DNA of 64,000 bases from Drosophila pseudoobscura. Lineage: Eukaryota; Arthropoda; Insecta; Diptera; Drosophilidae. Below are positions 13,420-25,786 of this stretch, one piece after another. The stretch covers positions 23,830,001 to 23,894,000 of the forward strand of contig NC_046681.1 in the NCBI RefSeq assembly GCF_009870125.1. The letters are read 5' to 3'. Both the position numbers and the translations under genes were made by a program. The notes below the pieces were generated by a model, which did not search any database, was not told the origin of the DNA, and saw nothing but the letters and a program-made list of their open reading frames with translations. Every line of letters begins with the position of its first letter. Position 1 is the first letter of the stretch.

Positions 13420-13665
13420 TAATACACCAGATTTGAAGTCTACCGACTTCTTTTTGTGGGGTTATTTGACAAGAAAACTTAACTCCATTAAGCCTCATAG
13501 CATTGAAGAGCTCTAGCAAATAATCATGCCGAAAACATCGCTTCACCGCCCAAAACCGAGACGCTCCAAAAAAAAATGTTGAAAAACGCAGCAAAAAGGG
13601 GACATTTTATGGTGTCCAATAAAGGCGGGCACTGGATTAATATTGTGCTCAAAAATTAGTCTGAA
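13420..13665 (+). pseudogene. C-terminal remnant of a mariner/Tc1-superfamily transposase
   Basis: The plus strand reads PDLKSTDFFLWGYLTRKLNS (about 13430-13489), matching the PDLxPxDFFLWGYL block near the C-terminus of insect mariner/Tc1-type transposases. An in-frame stop and a frameshift follow. A second frame reads RGHFMVSNKGGHWINI (about 13599-13646), which looks like the protein's end. The expected acidic residue partly survives as STD. No left part of the element is visible. Assignment to superfamily is by motif only. Confidence 0.5.
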
Positions 13666-13744
13666 TAAATTGTAAAGAAATAAATTTAAAAAAAAAAATT
13701 CCGCATATTTAAAAATCCGTTGATTTTTCCAAGTTATTCGATGT

Positions 13745-15615
13745 TTACATAGAACCAAAGACTGTACAATACCAAGATGTTGCATGAGGAACAAATTCTT
13801 TTTATACCCGATACTCAAAATGAGTATTGGGGTATATTAGATTTGTGGTAAAAGTGGATGTGTGTAACGTCCAGAAGGAATCGTTTCCGACCCCATAAAG
13901 TATATATATTCTTGATCAGCATCAATAGCCGAGTCGATTGAGCCCTGTCTGTCTGTCCGTCCGTCCGTCCGTCCGTCTGTCCGTCTGTCCGTCCGTCCGT
14001 CTGTCCGTCCCCTTCAGCGCCTAATGCTCAAAGACTATAAGAGCTAGAGCAACGATGTTTTGGATCCAGACTTCTGTGATATGTCACTGCTCCAAAAATA
14101 TTTCAAAGCTTTGCCCCGCCCACTTCCGCCCCCACAAAGGGCGAAAATCTGTGGCATGCACAATTTTAAAGATACGAGAAAATTAAAAACGCAGAATCGT
14201 AGAAGATGACTATATCTTCTAGAGTGCAAAATCTGAACCAGATCGTATAATTATTACAGCCAGAATCACGAAAACAATTTCACTCTTTCTCGCTCTGTCT
14301 CACTCTAACACACAGGATTCATGGTCGGTTTTGCCAATTGCAAAATATGAGTTCAAGGATCTCAGAACCTATAAGAGCCAGAGCAACCAAATTTGGTATC
14401 CACACTCCTGTGATATCGGACCTTGACCGTTTCATGTCCAAATTTCGCCACACCCCCTTCCGCCCCCGCAAAGGACGAAAATCTGAGGCAACCACAAATC
14501 TCAGAGACTATTAAGGCTAGAGTAACCAAATTTGGTACACACACTCCTTTAAAGTGTCACTATAAAACGTATATCTCAGAATTTCGCCATACCCCCATCC
14601 GCCCCCACAAAGGACGAAAATCTGTTGCATCCACAATATTGCACATTCGAGAAAACTAAAAACGCAGAATCATAGATAATGACCATATCTATTAGATTGC
14701 TGAATCTGGATCAGATCAGATCATTTTTATAGCCAAAAGGAACAAATCAATTTGCAGTGGCTACGCAGCGCCCGACGTCACGCTCAGACTGATTTTCTGT
14801 CTCTCTCGCACGCACTCTTTGTCGTGTCGTTAAATATTAGCGGTGTCTGCCGGAGGAGAGCCATACTGACTTAGTATCGGGTATAACCGTAGAGTTGCGG
14901 TGTCCGCAGCAACTCCCAACGTTCCCCCTCGTTCAATTTTCGTTTGACGCTTCATGGTACGGGCGCGCGGGGCTATTACTTCAATTCTCTTTTACGCTAC
15001 CTTCGCCTCCGAAATGCTACTCGGCTTCGTCAATGCCTCGGTCAGCGTCGAGTCGGTTTGTCTCGAGAGAAAGAATACAAAAACAAAATATGAATCGTCT
15101 GCGTGCCGAAACCGTAGGGCAGCGTGCTCGCTGATATCTTTGGCGCGGCACAGTGGGTACTCAGCCGAAAAAGTAAAAAAAATTGTATGAGTGCTTTAGA
15201 TAAATTTAATGTACTCATCTAATAGAGAATTTTCAAGATAGTTTTAGTTTAGGAGATAGAAGCACTCAAAGTTTATATATATGTAAGTACTCAATGCAAA
15301 TATTTATTGAACTCATATTCACTAACTAATTTAGCAAGCTGAGTCGGCCAAAGGTCCCACTGTGCCGCTCCAAAGACATCGGCGATCCGCGACCACCGCT
15401 TCGACGTGCTGAGGCTCGAGAGTCCAGAATTGCCGAACAGACGACGAAACCGATGGGCAGCGGGGTCGCGGTAGAGACGAAGTACAGGCGAAAAGGCGAA
15501 ATTGAAACCCCGCGCGCTCCCTCGTGCCTTTTGGGTTCTAATGCTAGGACCCGCCATAGAACAGCTTTTTGGTCGCTCATGCAACATCTTGGTATTGTAT
15601 AGTCTTTGATAGAAC
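13745..15615. repeat. Long diverged inverted repeat, left arm split by a DINE-1 copy
   Basis: The right arm (about 15350-15612) read in reverse complement matches 13745-13795 (shared word CAATACCAAGATGTTGCATG) and then 14960-15157 (shared GCGCGCGGGG, TTTCGTC-type and CGGCACAGTGGG words). The left arm is therefore interrupted at about 13800 and resumes at about 14935, exactly where DINE-1 copy B sits. The inner junction is CTTTGGCGCGGCACAGTGGG (15138-15157) versus CCCACTGTGCCGCTCCAAAG (15357-15376). Probably a foldback or long-terminal-inverted-repeat transposon; family unknown to me. Confidence 0.55.
13803..14933 (+). mobile_element. DINE-1/INE-1-like Helentron-type element, copy B
   Basis: Same family as copy A in opposite orientation, about 1.13 kb. 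It starts TATACCCGATACTC, carries the CCGTCCGTCTGTC-type tract (about 13945-14009) and GCGGGGGCGGAA-type blocks, and ends ACGTTCCCCCTCGTT. Both ends are preserved and similarity to copy A by eye is high, suggesting recent activity. It interrupts one arm of a long inverted repeat. Confidence 0.85.
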
Positions 15616-15826
15616 ATCATATTCTGATGCCGAATCAGAGTTCAATAAAGTTTAAATTTGTAAAAAGGTAAAAAAAAATTGTACATGTAATGTTCAACAG
15701 AAACAGACTCGTCTGGTACGAAATTGTGGTATATAAAATTTTGAAAGAATGAATGGAGGTTTCCAAGTCGTGCTTTACTTCCCGGGTAACCCTTGAGACT
15801 GTGGGGATCTATTCCTTGGCCGTTGG

Positions 15827-16869
15827 TTATGGTTTATTTGAGAGTCTGGCGGCACCATCACTATCCTGGCCAATGGGTAGCGTCATCAGTCGATAGGCGG
15901 GTGTGGGATAGGGTGTGTGCATTTCCGGATACGAATTCGCCTCCATTTTGGGCGTCATTCCGGAAATGACTTGTCGGGCCAGCAGATTCCTGATGATGGC
16001 ATTTGCAGCTTCAGTTTGTGGATATCCCGATCATGCTGCACACGCGTGACCCCCCGTTCAATCATTTCTTCCCTGGAGGCATCGCTATCGCTGGTAGTGG
16101 CCTTCTTCAGGCCGGAGTGCCTCCTCACACGTCGAAAGCGAACACTCAGTTGAGGACTTGCCACCGACACGTCCCCAAAGGCCTCTCTGGCCAGTTCGAA
16201 TGTGGCAAAGCGAACCAGGGCACGCGTGGCCTTCCTCATCCCGCCCATATCCACCATTTTGGACGTGCCAAACAATGCCTTGATGGCCGATTTGTTCATG
16301 TTTTCGGGTATATGGGACACCTCCAGGCACCGCGTGTCGACCGATTTGGCCTCCTCTGCTGCGCTAAAGACTTGGCGCTCGGCCTTCAGAAAGCCGTTGC
16401 CGAATGGCACCCGATTGATCTCGCTGATGGTCGCCTCCACGTCCGCTCCTGCCTTCAGGCGAGCCGTGCAGTAGCGTGGCTCCAAGCGGCTGCTCGGGCT
16501 GCCGCCGATGGCCTCGCTGATGCTCGCGGATAAGCCAGCCACCAAGTCCGAAGTTATCTCGGGATCGGGAAAACGTATAATCAAAACATTGGGGGACGAT
16601 TGGGGGGTAAAGAACTGGCGCTCCAGCTCCAGGCACTTGATCGAGTCCTCTCGTCGTTTTCTTGCCAATTGTCGTCGCGACAATCTTTTCCCGTCTAGAG
16701 AATTATATTCGGGTTCTGAAAACGAGACTGGCTTTAAGCTCCTTGCAAGCCGCGAGGCTTCCTTTCCGAGATTTGGTGGATTGCCATCGCCCGAAGGTTT
16801 ATCAACGCCTGTATCCTCCTTGTTCTTCGTCAGTTGCTGGGCAGGAGAGGAGGAGCATTTCACATCCAT
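15827..16869 (-). CDS. Double RRM-like protein, apparent 1-nt frameshift near C-terminus
   Basis: The frame from 16869 to 15955 encodes 304 aa, intronless. Residues 60-85 are basic. Residues 94-164 and 180-248 look like two degenerate RRM folds: RNP2-like NVLIIRFP and CLEVSHIP, RNP1-like RALVRFATF in the second. The first 289 residues run smoothly, then the frame ends in an uncharacteristic 15-residue tail. Restoring one A in the AAA run at 16002-16004 opens a frame down to a TAA at 15827-15829, adding 58 residues of ordinary composition (starting NAIIRNLLARQVISG). So the locus carries a 1-nt deletion: a sequencing error, a segregating allele or a young pseudogene. Likely RNA-binding. I cannot name the ortholog. 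Confidence 0.7.
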
Positions 16870-16889
16870 TGAGATTTAAAAAAAACCTT

Positions 16890-18080
16890 TATTTTTGTAC
16901 AAATTTTGGGCTCTGTTCTGTTGATATTTTGATTGGAAAAGGTAGGAAAAAAGGAGGAGTACATAAACAGCAACAAATTCTGTTGTACTGTGATGTACAA
17001 AAATAAGTTCAGTTTTCTTTCAAATATATTTTCAATCAATGCAATCAAGTTCCATAACCCAGAATTTGGTACAAATAAACAGCCAAACTTGAAGAATTTT
17101 AGCTCCGAAATGTTGAAATATATCGTAGTAATTATTTTTGTTAATTCAAGAGGAAAGATGCAGCTACTAGAGGAATTTTCAGACAGCATTTTAGGCTGTC
17201 CCTAAATATCATACGAGCCGTTTAGGAGGGGCACGTAATGGCTTCAGGTTTTTCTTTGTTCTTTTTAGACGTAAACGTGCCCATTTTTAGCCCATTTAGA
17301 GCCTCCCAAACAAGTTTTCCAATTTTTGAGATTCGTGGCGATACCCCTGCTGGCCACGCCCCTGCCTAATGGTAACTCCCCCTTGGCAGTGCTTATGCAC
17401 AAATGGTCACTGTAGAAGTGGGGTGGTGGGGTGGAGGGTGGTGAGTGGGCTGTCGTCGACGAGCAGGCACTAGAGATGGTTTGACAACACTTTGCACACT
17501 TCATTGGATCGCAAGCGAGAGATAATGGAGAGCGAGCGACCACCGAAACAATTCCATGCCCCGACAAAATGATGTGCTAACTGCAGCGTTAAGAATCTGG
17601 AATACAACAACAGCAAAAGAGAAAAAAAATACAAAATAAGGGTAAACAAAAACCTTAAACAGCCCCCAAAGGCCCCCAAAAAGAGAAGGGAGGATTTACA
17701 AAGGTTTTGTGCTGGATTCTTGGGGGTTGAGGGAATGGAACCTCATTCCCGAAGTAGAGAATGAAGAAAACCACTCCCTTGACTCCCACTTGGTAGAAGA
17801 GAGAAAGATCTCACGGAGTGAATTAGCAGTAGAGAAAGGGCTTTATGTGTAACCTTACTATAATAAATACCGTTTGGTAGAGTGGTTATACGGATCTGAT
17901 CAGGGCAGCAGCATTTCAAGCGGGGGAACAACAGCTGTTGGCCATCCTACGACAGCTCCGATGGACTGTTAGATCTTGCTCCTAGACCCACAAGGCGCTG
18001 GGTTGGCCCTGACTGGTAAGATAGAACTTAAGAGGTGTTTCAACCCGTTTCAACCGGCCGTTTACATACGGACAACACGA
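16890..18080. other. Intergenic DNA, no gene recognised
   Basis: AT-rich region upstream of the RRM-like gene, then ordinary sequence. Short open frames only. Confidence 0.5.
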
Positions 18081-18490
18081 ATACCAGAGCAAAATATACG
18101 ATATACATTCTACTACTATATAGATTCTACTGCTATATACATTCTGCTACTATATATATTCTACTACTATATATATTCTACTACTATATATATTCTACTA
18201 CTATATACATTCTACTACGTTCTAATCATTCTACATTTTTGAAATTTTCTTCGGAAACCTACGTCTTTGATCCGACGATCTACAAACAAGATCCTTTACA
18301 GATATTAACAGATCTTTCCAAGATTCATTTATTTCTAGGCAGAGATACCAAAAGTGGCTGCCTGTGACGACGAATTCAATATTAGTTTTCATTTTCTTGT
18401 CGGTCCGGCCCGACGATTGGCACGAGTAGTCGTTTCGGTTTCATTCTATCTAGAGAGCAAATAAATATACTCTTTTTTCTAAGACGTTTA
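17968..18490. repeat. TATATATTCTACTAC array inside a possible LTR-like segment
   Basis: Positions 18100-18215 hold about seven copies of a 17-bp TATATATTCTACTACTA unit. The surrounding segment begins TGTTAGATC (17968) and ends with AATAAATA and a T-rich tract (about 18460-18500), a layout resembling a degraded retrotransposon LTR. Without a second LTR or a reading frame this is only a suggestion; the tandem array itself is certain. Confidence 0.45.
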
Positions 18491-20140
18491 ATCTTTTTTT
18501 TTTTTGTTGTTTCTTAGAAACCTTTTATAGTCTTTGCTACTACAGATTTATCCCCTCCCGAGCCTCTACCTCTACCCTTTTCGCATAATTTCCTCCACTC
18601 CTTTGGCCAGGAAAGGGCATTCAAACGTCACATTCTGCTGCCCTGATAGACACCCCTTTCATTTTACTCGTAGATTTTCTCTGCTGATGTTGCACAAAAT
18701 AAAGTGTGAAATTTATGCCGCCCCCCACTTCCGGGAAAGTGCGTGTGTGTGTGTTTGTGAATTTTAAATTTCCCTACAAGACCTTAAAGCCTTGAGTTCT
18801 TGAGAGCCAGACACAATGGGGGGCCGCCAGACGGACATTGATTTCTTATCGTTTTGGGCTGCCTAGGGCCTTGGGCACTGGACATTCCACATTCAACATC
18901 CCACATCCACATCCACTTCGTGTCTAGCACATATCCTGCAAAGTCATTTTGATTTATTGGCAATGATTTTCCAAGTTATTGAACAGATTAGATGGGCGTG
19001 TGTGTGTGTGTGAGCCTCGTAGGAGTGCCAAACAATTTGTTTATGTTTTTTTCGGTAATGGACTTTGCTTCCTTCTCACATTTCTCTCGTTTTCCCTTCG
19101 ATTAAATGCAGAGCAGCAAAATCCCCCGAAAATGAAATTGAAAAATTTTCTGCTCGTTTCTGGCCGAGCAAGTTTTCCAAGTGAAATGACAATTGGCCAA
19201 GTCGTCGGAGGAGATGGATCCCTGTCCCAAGCTTTAAGAAGATTTCCCTCTTTCGAAGGAGAACTGCAACGAATAGCAGATTGTATAAAATAAGTATGAA
19301 ATAACTATAAATATCATATTGCGACAAAAAAAAAAAGGTCAGCAACAGGCAAACAGGACACTGGACACTGGATACTGGCCACACAGCAGCAGCAGCAGCA
19401 GCATGTCCTCTGGCAACAAGAGAAAAAGGACAGCCCGATGATAATGTTGATAACACAACAAATAAAGCTGCAGACGACAAACGAGTGCGAAATGCAGGCA
19501 CGGGGCATACCCTGGGCTCTGGGGGTCTGGGAAGGGGGAAATAATCCGGGGGTATCGTGTGTCCTGTCGCTCCTGCCGCCTGCCCGGCCCCCCAATACAT
19601 AATTGAATTCTAAACCAATGCAAACCTCTCCTCCAGAGAGAAATAAGACCAGGACGAAGGATGCAACGATCCAATGACTGCCACACACCGCATTTCCCCT
19701 TTGCCTTTGCCCTTCCCTCTCATCATCCCAAAATATAATAGAAAAATTTCTATAAAAAAAAAAGAATAAACGAAAATGATAAAAGAAATTCAATCAGAAT
19801 TTTCTGCTGTTGCTGCTGACCACAGAAAAAAGTCAGGGAATTGGCGGGGAGAGGAGGGGGGGATTGGGGGATGGAGGTACACGAAATCCGCTTAAGATGG
19901 AATTATAAATCGGGGAAAAGCCCCAACATTCGAGTCAACCAAAAGCCATACAATAGACGACTCCGCCTCCTCCCCCCCCACAGACAGCATTCATAATTAT
20001 GCGACAAATTGGCGGCCGTTCCATGCAAATTAATGCAAAATATGTGATCAGTGAAACGCAGAGACTGGCAATGGCAAGTTTTTCCACTTGTAGCCCTGAA
20101 AAAGTTACTCAAATTGTTGATCAAATGATGATCAATATGG
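18491..20140. other. Intergenic DNA, no gene recognised
   Basis: Ordinary sequence with TG/CA microsatellites (18741-18756, 18997-19013) and a short GCA run (about 19386-19402). No family recognised. Confidence 0.5.
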
Positions 20141-20990
20141 AACTACATTTACAGTTTTAGATGCACATTTTGGAGGTGCAGTTTTACATGCACATATTCA
20201 CATAAACAGTTTTACATGAACAGCTATTGTATATGAACCTCTTAACAAACACAGTTTTACATGAACAGGTATTTTATATGCACCATTTTACAAACACCGT
20301 TTTACAATCACTGTTTACATGCACAGTTTTACATGAACAGCTATTTCATATGCACCGTTCCACAAAACCAGTTTTACATTCACTGTTTGCCTGCACAGTT
20401 TTAAATGAATAGCTTTTTTATATGCACCGTTTTACAAACACAGTTTGACATTCACTGTTTGCCTGCACAGTTTTACATGAACAGCTATTTTATATGCACC
20501 GTTTTACAAAAACAGTTTTACATTCACCGTTTACATGCACAACTCGTCTACATGCAGCGCCTAACAAGCAGTTTTTCAGTCCCCGTTTAGATGCACAGCT
20601 TTCAAGTACAGTTTTACAACCTGTTTAAGCAGCGCTCGGCCCGCACACAGTTCAGTTCGTGGATGTGTGTGTGTAAAAAGCAGGCAAAATGGAATAGTGT
20701 CATTGTGCGTGTATTGGTGCCGATCAATGCTCTTCACACGTTTATGTGAGCGACAGAGCATCAGCAGCGCCCTTCCCAATGCACATAAGAGAGAGTCGGG
20801 CCTTGCCGGCACCCGGTTTACATGCACCGTTTCAATGCACAGTTTAACATTAACAGTTTTACATTCACCGCTTTATATTAACCTTTTACATGCATTGAAC
20901 CGTTTTACATGAACTTTTTTATATGTACAGTTTTAGATGAACCGTCTACATGCACAGTTTTACATTCAACCGCTTTAGATGCCCAGTTTT
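20140..20990. repeat. Dispersed-tandem CAGTTTTACATGCA repeats, local ~83-bp period
   Basis: Around 30 diverged copies of CAGTTTTACATGCA or CCGTTTTACATGAA words. Between about 20300 and 20530 they form larger units near 83 bp (CAGCTATTTTATATGCACCG...). The array is broken at about 20625-20815 by a unique GC-richer insert. Confidence 0.8.
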
Positions 20991-22190
20991 AAATGAAGTT
21001 GTTTTTAGTAGGTATTTGATGTTTACATGAGAAATTAGGTTGCGTGCTCTTTGAGCATCTCCATACTCGATGTTCGATGCTAATTGACAGACCCTCCCCC
21101 CAACCCATCCATTACCTCATTCCCCCCCTTCCTCATAGACGTTTGTTTTTGTGTTTGCTGCGCAATTGAAACTCGTTTCGCCACAAAAGCGTAAATGACT
21201 CAAACAACAAAAAAGAGAAGCTTTAAGCTTTTTTACAGGTGCAGAAAAGTAAATTAGACTTGGAGTCAGCCCCAAACTGCAACAAATTCAATTATTTCTA
21301 GCAAAAAAAAAACAAAAACTGTTTAAGGGAAACAAAATGAGTCAGCGAGAGAGGGGGGCGGCGGGGGGAAGGGGAGTTGTAGAAAAGCTTTATAATCGCA
21401 GTTTTTTGCCCCAACTTGAATCTTTGCTTGGTTTTGCCATTGAAAAGGATTTGTGACTCCCCTGGCACTGACACTGGCTTTGGCCCTGGCTGCTCTTATC
21501 ACTGCCGCCGCTGCTTGCCTTCCAGCCCGGAAGGTAAGCCCGGGCCAAGAACATTTCCAATTGCCATGACAGCAGACAGGGGGGGTGCGGAGGGGTGTAG
21601 AGATTTCAACGAGTCGATTGCTCAAATAACATGCAACAAAATAAGCAATCATCAATGTGCAACAGCAGACGAGACAACAATGAGGCAAGGATTACCCACA
21701 AGCAGGTCGTTGAACTTTCGTGGAGATAAGCGGTAGGTAACGCAAGGAAATTACAGGAGAAATTATTGAGGAAAATGTAATTTTCAAAGACTAAATGTCT
21801 ACGAATATGCAAGTGAGTGAGCCGCCCAGAGACTGGCGCATCGAAGGGGCATCAAGTTCTTGCAACAACAAAGGAAAGCGATATCCGATCCCCCAGATCC
21901 CGGTAGCCGGTTACTCACTGAACAGCAAACTCTGGCCATCACCCCACTTAAAAATTCTTAAAAAGAAACAAGACCTCATAAATAAACCATAAAAACATAA
22001 ATTACCTTATATAATAACAATAACAAATTAGAGTTTTTATCAATTTTGTAGGTTTTTTATTCCCGATTAAAGTGTTCTATTTTTGTGTAATTTCTAGATT
22101 TAAAAAACCATAGTTCATCAACCATGAAGCATCCGCCGCTAGTCAATCCTTGGATGATTAGGGATGGAATATTTTCAATATTACGGAAAA
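20991..22190. other. Intergenic DNA, no gene recognised
   Basis: No supported gene or transposon end. Purine-rich runs near 21350. Confidence 0.5.
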
Positions 22191-22194
22191 CCAT

Positions 22195-22345
22195 ACAGTC
22201 GAACTTTCAAATAGCAAATCTCAAGGATAATTCATTCTACAGAAAATTTTCAATACAGAAATAATTGTTGGAAATTTGTGCTGGAAATATATTCTTGTAA
22301 TAGAAAACTTCATTGCACGAAAGTTTGTAATAAAATATCTACTTT
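22195..22345. repeat. Repeat copy shared with 49123-49262, pogo-like end
   Basis: TA then CAGTCGAACTTTCAAATAGC resembles pogo/Tigger terminal repeats (CAGTCGAAC...). The following ~140 bp (AAATCTCAAGGA, TGCTGGAAATA, AACTTCGTTG-type words) is matched by 49123-49262. Probably a decayed MITE. Confidence 0.4.
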
Positions 22346-22960
22346 CTTTGTCAGTCACACGTGACCGTGGGCAAAGGACACCTCCCACAGAAGCCTGTCG
22401 TTTGCTAATGAAACGCACTGTACGCCAATTTGTCTTTGGGATCTTTCACCTCTCCAATTCCACCTCTGCCATTCAGCGCAGCAGCGCAAAATCAAAGAGC
22501 GACAGAGAACTGTGTCATTTGGCAATTGAATTCCATCAGCAATAAATTCAATTAAAGAAAAAATCCCAAATACTTGACCGCAACTAATTCTCACCCCAGC
22601 AACACACAAGAAAAGGAAAAAAGAACAATCAATGGATTGAAGACAAAACGGGGGCAGCCGCCTACGAAGCTGGCGATCACAACAGAATAGTTTTTTTTTT
22701 TGCGTGGCCGACATAACTCGTTCCCGAGTTTCACTCAAAAAACGTTGAAATTTTTGTGAGAGATGAAATGCAAAAGCTTTTCGTTGCACGATCCGATCGC
22801 CCACTCAAAACGAGTTCGTTCGAACCCGAAAATCCGAAGCACGCCTTTGGCTTTTAGTTGTTCAGCGACCGTCAGCCCGAGAGCACTACAAAAAAGTTTA
22901 TAGAGCTTTTGTTTTTGCAAAATATTATTACTAAAGTTTTACAAACAAAAATATATAATT

Positions 22961-25786
22961 ATGTGGAAACAAATGTTTGGTGTTTTGCTTATTGCCTTGT
23001 GCCTGATGCACTCGGGTGAGTGCTTTCCACCCCCCCCCCCCCCCCCCCCCCCATAGAAAGTGCAGGAAGAAAACTTGTTTTTGAGTGAAATATTCAAACC
23101 GAAATAGCATTTAAATATATACAAAACATCTTCCAGTTAAATATTGGAAAGTGAAATTGGATACAAAGAACGCGGGGTTAAAGGTTGTAGTTGGAAACCA
23201 GAAAGCTGCCTTTTGCCGAGACCCGAATTGTAGACAAGTCAAAACCAGATTTAAAGACAACAAATCTTCAAAAAATGCTCCCTAATCAGGTTTCAAGACA
23301 TACAGTGGAATATTTTCAACAATAAAACGTATTTAGAATCAAAAATCCGACCAAAAATGCTCCCCAGATCGATCAATCTGGTTGTGCAATGAATTACTAA
23401 AAAAGAAAAAACAAATTCCATTATTTATCACATACTTAAACTGAGGAAAACAATAAACAATCCATTTAACAAATATTCACGTACTTTTCCATACCATTTG
23501 GCCAAGACAAAAATAAGCAAAAAGTGACTTCATAGCGAAACAAAAAAAAAAGACACAAATAAATATCCGGGGAAGAGTGAGAGAATTTGTGTTGGCGTTA
23601 CATAATGGAATCGTGGGGAAGGGGGGAGGGGGGTGGGGCGCTCAAACTGGTTACAAGCAAATTCAAATCTCCCCCCAACCTTGACAGAGCTTTCGTTTCG
23701 AGTGTTTGGAATCAAGTAATCCAAGCGAGAATTCTATCTCTCTTTCTCTCTCCCTCTCTCTTCCACAGCGGCGGCCATCAAGTGCTATCAATGCAAGTCC
23801 CTAACGGATCCCAACTGCGCCAAGGAGAAGATCGATGCTGGCTCCAACGTGCGGCAGGTGGACTGCGATAATGCGGCCAGGCCCAATACCATGGAACAGC
23901 TCCAGCCAGTGACCAAATGCAACAAGGTGGTCACCAGCGGTAAGTGAAATCTGTCTCTGAAGTTAAGTTCTTCCCTGCATACAAATTCCAAAGCACACAC
24001 ACACACACACACACAACATTCGCACTGGCACGCACCTTGAACGGAAAACGTCAACAATTTAATAAGACGTGATGTCACCGTCGACAAACGGTAGATGATG
24101 TTCGGGGGGGGGGGGTTGGGGAAGGTCGGGCCCCGAGTTCCAATTAACATATGGCAAACAAAAAGTCAATGCAAAGCAGGCACAGTGCGTTACGCAGCCA
24201 TAAGGCAGGCACGTCAATGATTATCCGTAAGCTTAAGGTCTCGTATTTTATAGTGCAGCCAAACCTAACAGAAATAAATATTTTTAAATAATAATCGAAA
24301 GCCAAAAGAAGGAAAGAAGTCATTCAGTTGTTCAGTAATTTGCATGTGGCCGTAGAGCGGGCAAAAATTGGACGAGCAGGGCGCAGTCTGAGAGGCTGAA
24401 CCAATTCCAGAGATTGATAGGCGAAGCTAGACGTCGCCCCAGACGCAGCACAGTCTACAAGGTCCACGCACATTTTGAACACTTTAACTGGAATCCAAAA
24501 AACACAAAACTAAAAATTAAACAAGAAATTTCGATGTTCACTCTACTGCTCCACTTTTCAATGTTTTAAACCGGGTAGAATTATTAGGGATCGACTATTA
24601 ATCAGCGGGCATCAATAGATGATTCGGAGCATTCTAACAACCCTTAAGTCCAAAGAAATCACGTAAAATACCCTTTCTATTGAAAAAGAATTTGTATCCA
24701 AGATGATGCTAGTCGTTGTGGAGCAATATCCTGTGATCGGATGAGAGAAAATATAATATTGTACATATACCCTGCCTTTGGCACTCGGTATGTGTTTACA
24801 CCAATAAACACAAATCTGAATCACTTAAAACTATTAAAGACGTGGGAGGGGATTAATTATGGTATGGGGCTGCCATGGTGCATGTTTTCTTATTATTTTC
24901 ACAAGACTGTATATTATATAGGATGTGGGAATAGACACGGGTAATTCAGGCGCAAAGTTCTTTCATATTATAAAATCCATAAACATGAAATTTAATCAAT
25001 AGAAATAAATATATGTATGTATATGTATAAATATATAGCAATATGTCAAAAGAGAATTCAATATTTTAAATGCATAGTTGAATAAAATAATTTAAATAAA
25101 TATAATCAAATATATGTAATATAATAGAATATATAGTAGGGAGCCGGGGTCTGCCAGGGGGCAGACTCGCTTTGTTCGCGCTGATATGAGCAAAATATCG
25201 GGATAGAGGATTTTGCCACCACGAACTTCCATCACTAACACAATTTCCCATAACGCTTTTTAACCATTTCCAAGAATTTGCCATCTCTAATTCGCATTCG
25301 AATTCGCGTAACGGAAGAATTATTTGTCCTCTTCTTTTACGCATCGAAAACGAACAGTAGCCGTCTCGTTCTATCTGCAACACACATACACAGACACGCA
25401 TCACAATTCTTGTCCCCTCTTCGGACACTTGCCATCTCTCTCACTCTCTCTCTTCGCCAGTTCCTCGCATACGACGCACATAACCTCACAATTCATTCGC
25501 ATTTTTATGCACATGAAAAACACCAACACACATACATCGCCCCACCACACTTTTCTAATAAATATTTTCCACACTTGCAGACCGCGCCGGCGTCATTGTC
25601 TCCCGCGACTGCCACTTTGAGTCGATTGGGCAGAAGGACAACGAGTGCACGGTAACACACAGCCGCCAGGTGGAGAGCTGCTTCACCTGCAAGGGGGATC
25701 TGTGCAATGCTTCTGGAGCGTCCCGGTTTTTGGCCCTGAGCGCAACGGCTCTGGTGGCGGTATTCGCCTTGCAGATGGCGCTGTGA
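22961..25786 (+). CDS. Ly6/uPAR-type GPI-anchored protein (143 aa), three exons
   Basis: Exons 22961-23015, 23769-23939 and 25581-25786; joins are in phase (432 nt). The protein has a signal peptide (LLIALCLMHSG), then a Ly6 three-finger domain opening AIKCYQCKS and closing CKGDLCNAS. It ends in a hydrophobic tail (FLALSATALVAVFALQMAL) typical of GPI-attachment signals. Insect Ly6 proteins of this layout act at the cell surface or as chaperones for channels and junction components; the exact role here is unknown. Introns are 753 and 1641 nt. Poly(A) signals AATAAA lie at 25815 and 25902. Oddly, exon 3 sits inside a copy of a dispersed repeat (see 25195-26590), so the second poly(A) signal is repeat-derived. 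Ortholog not identified. Confidence 0.85.
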
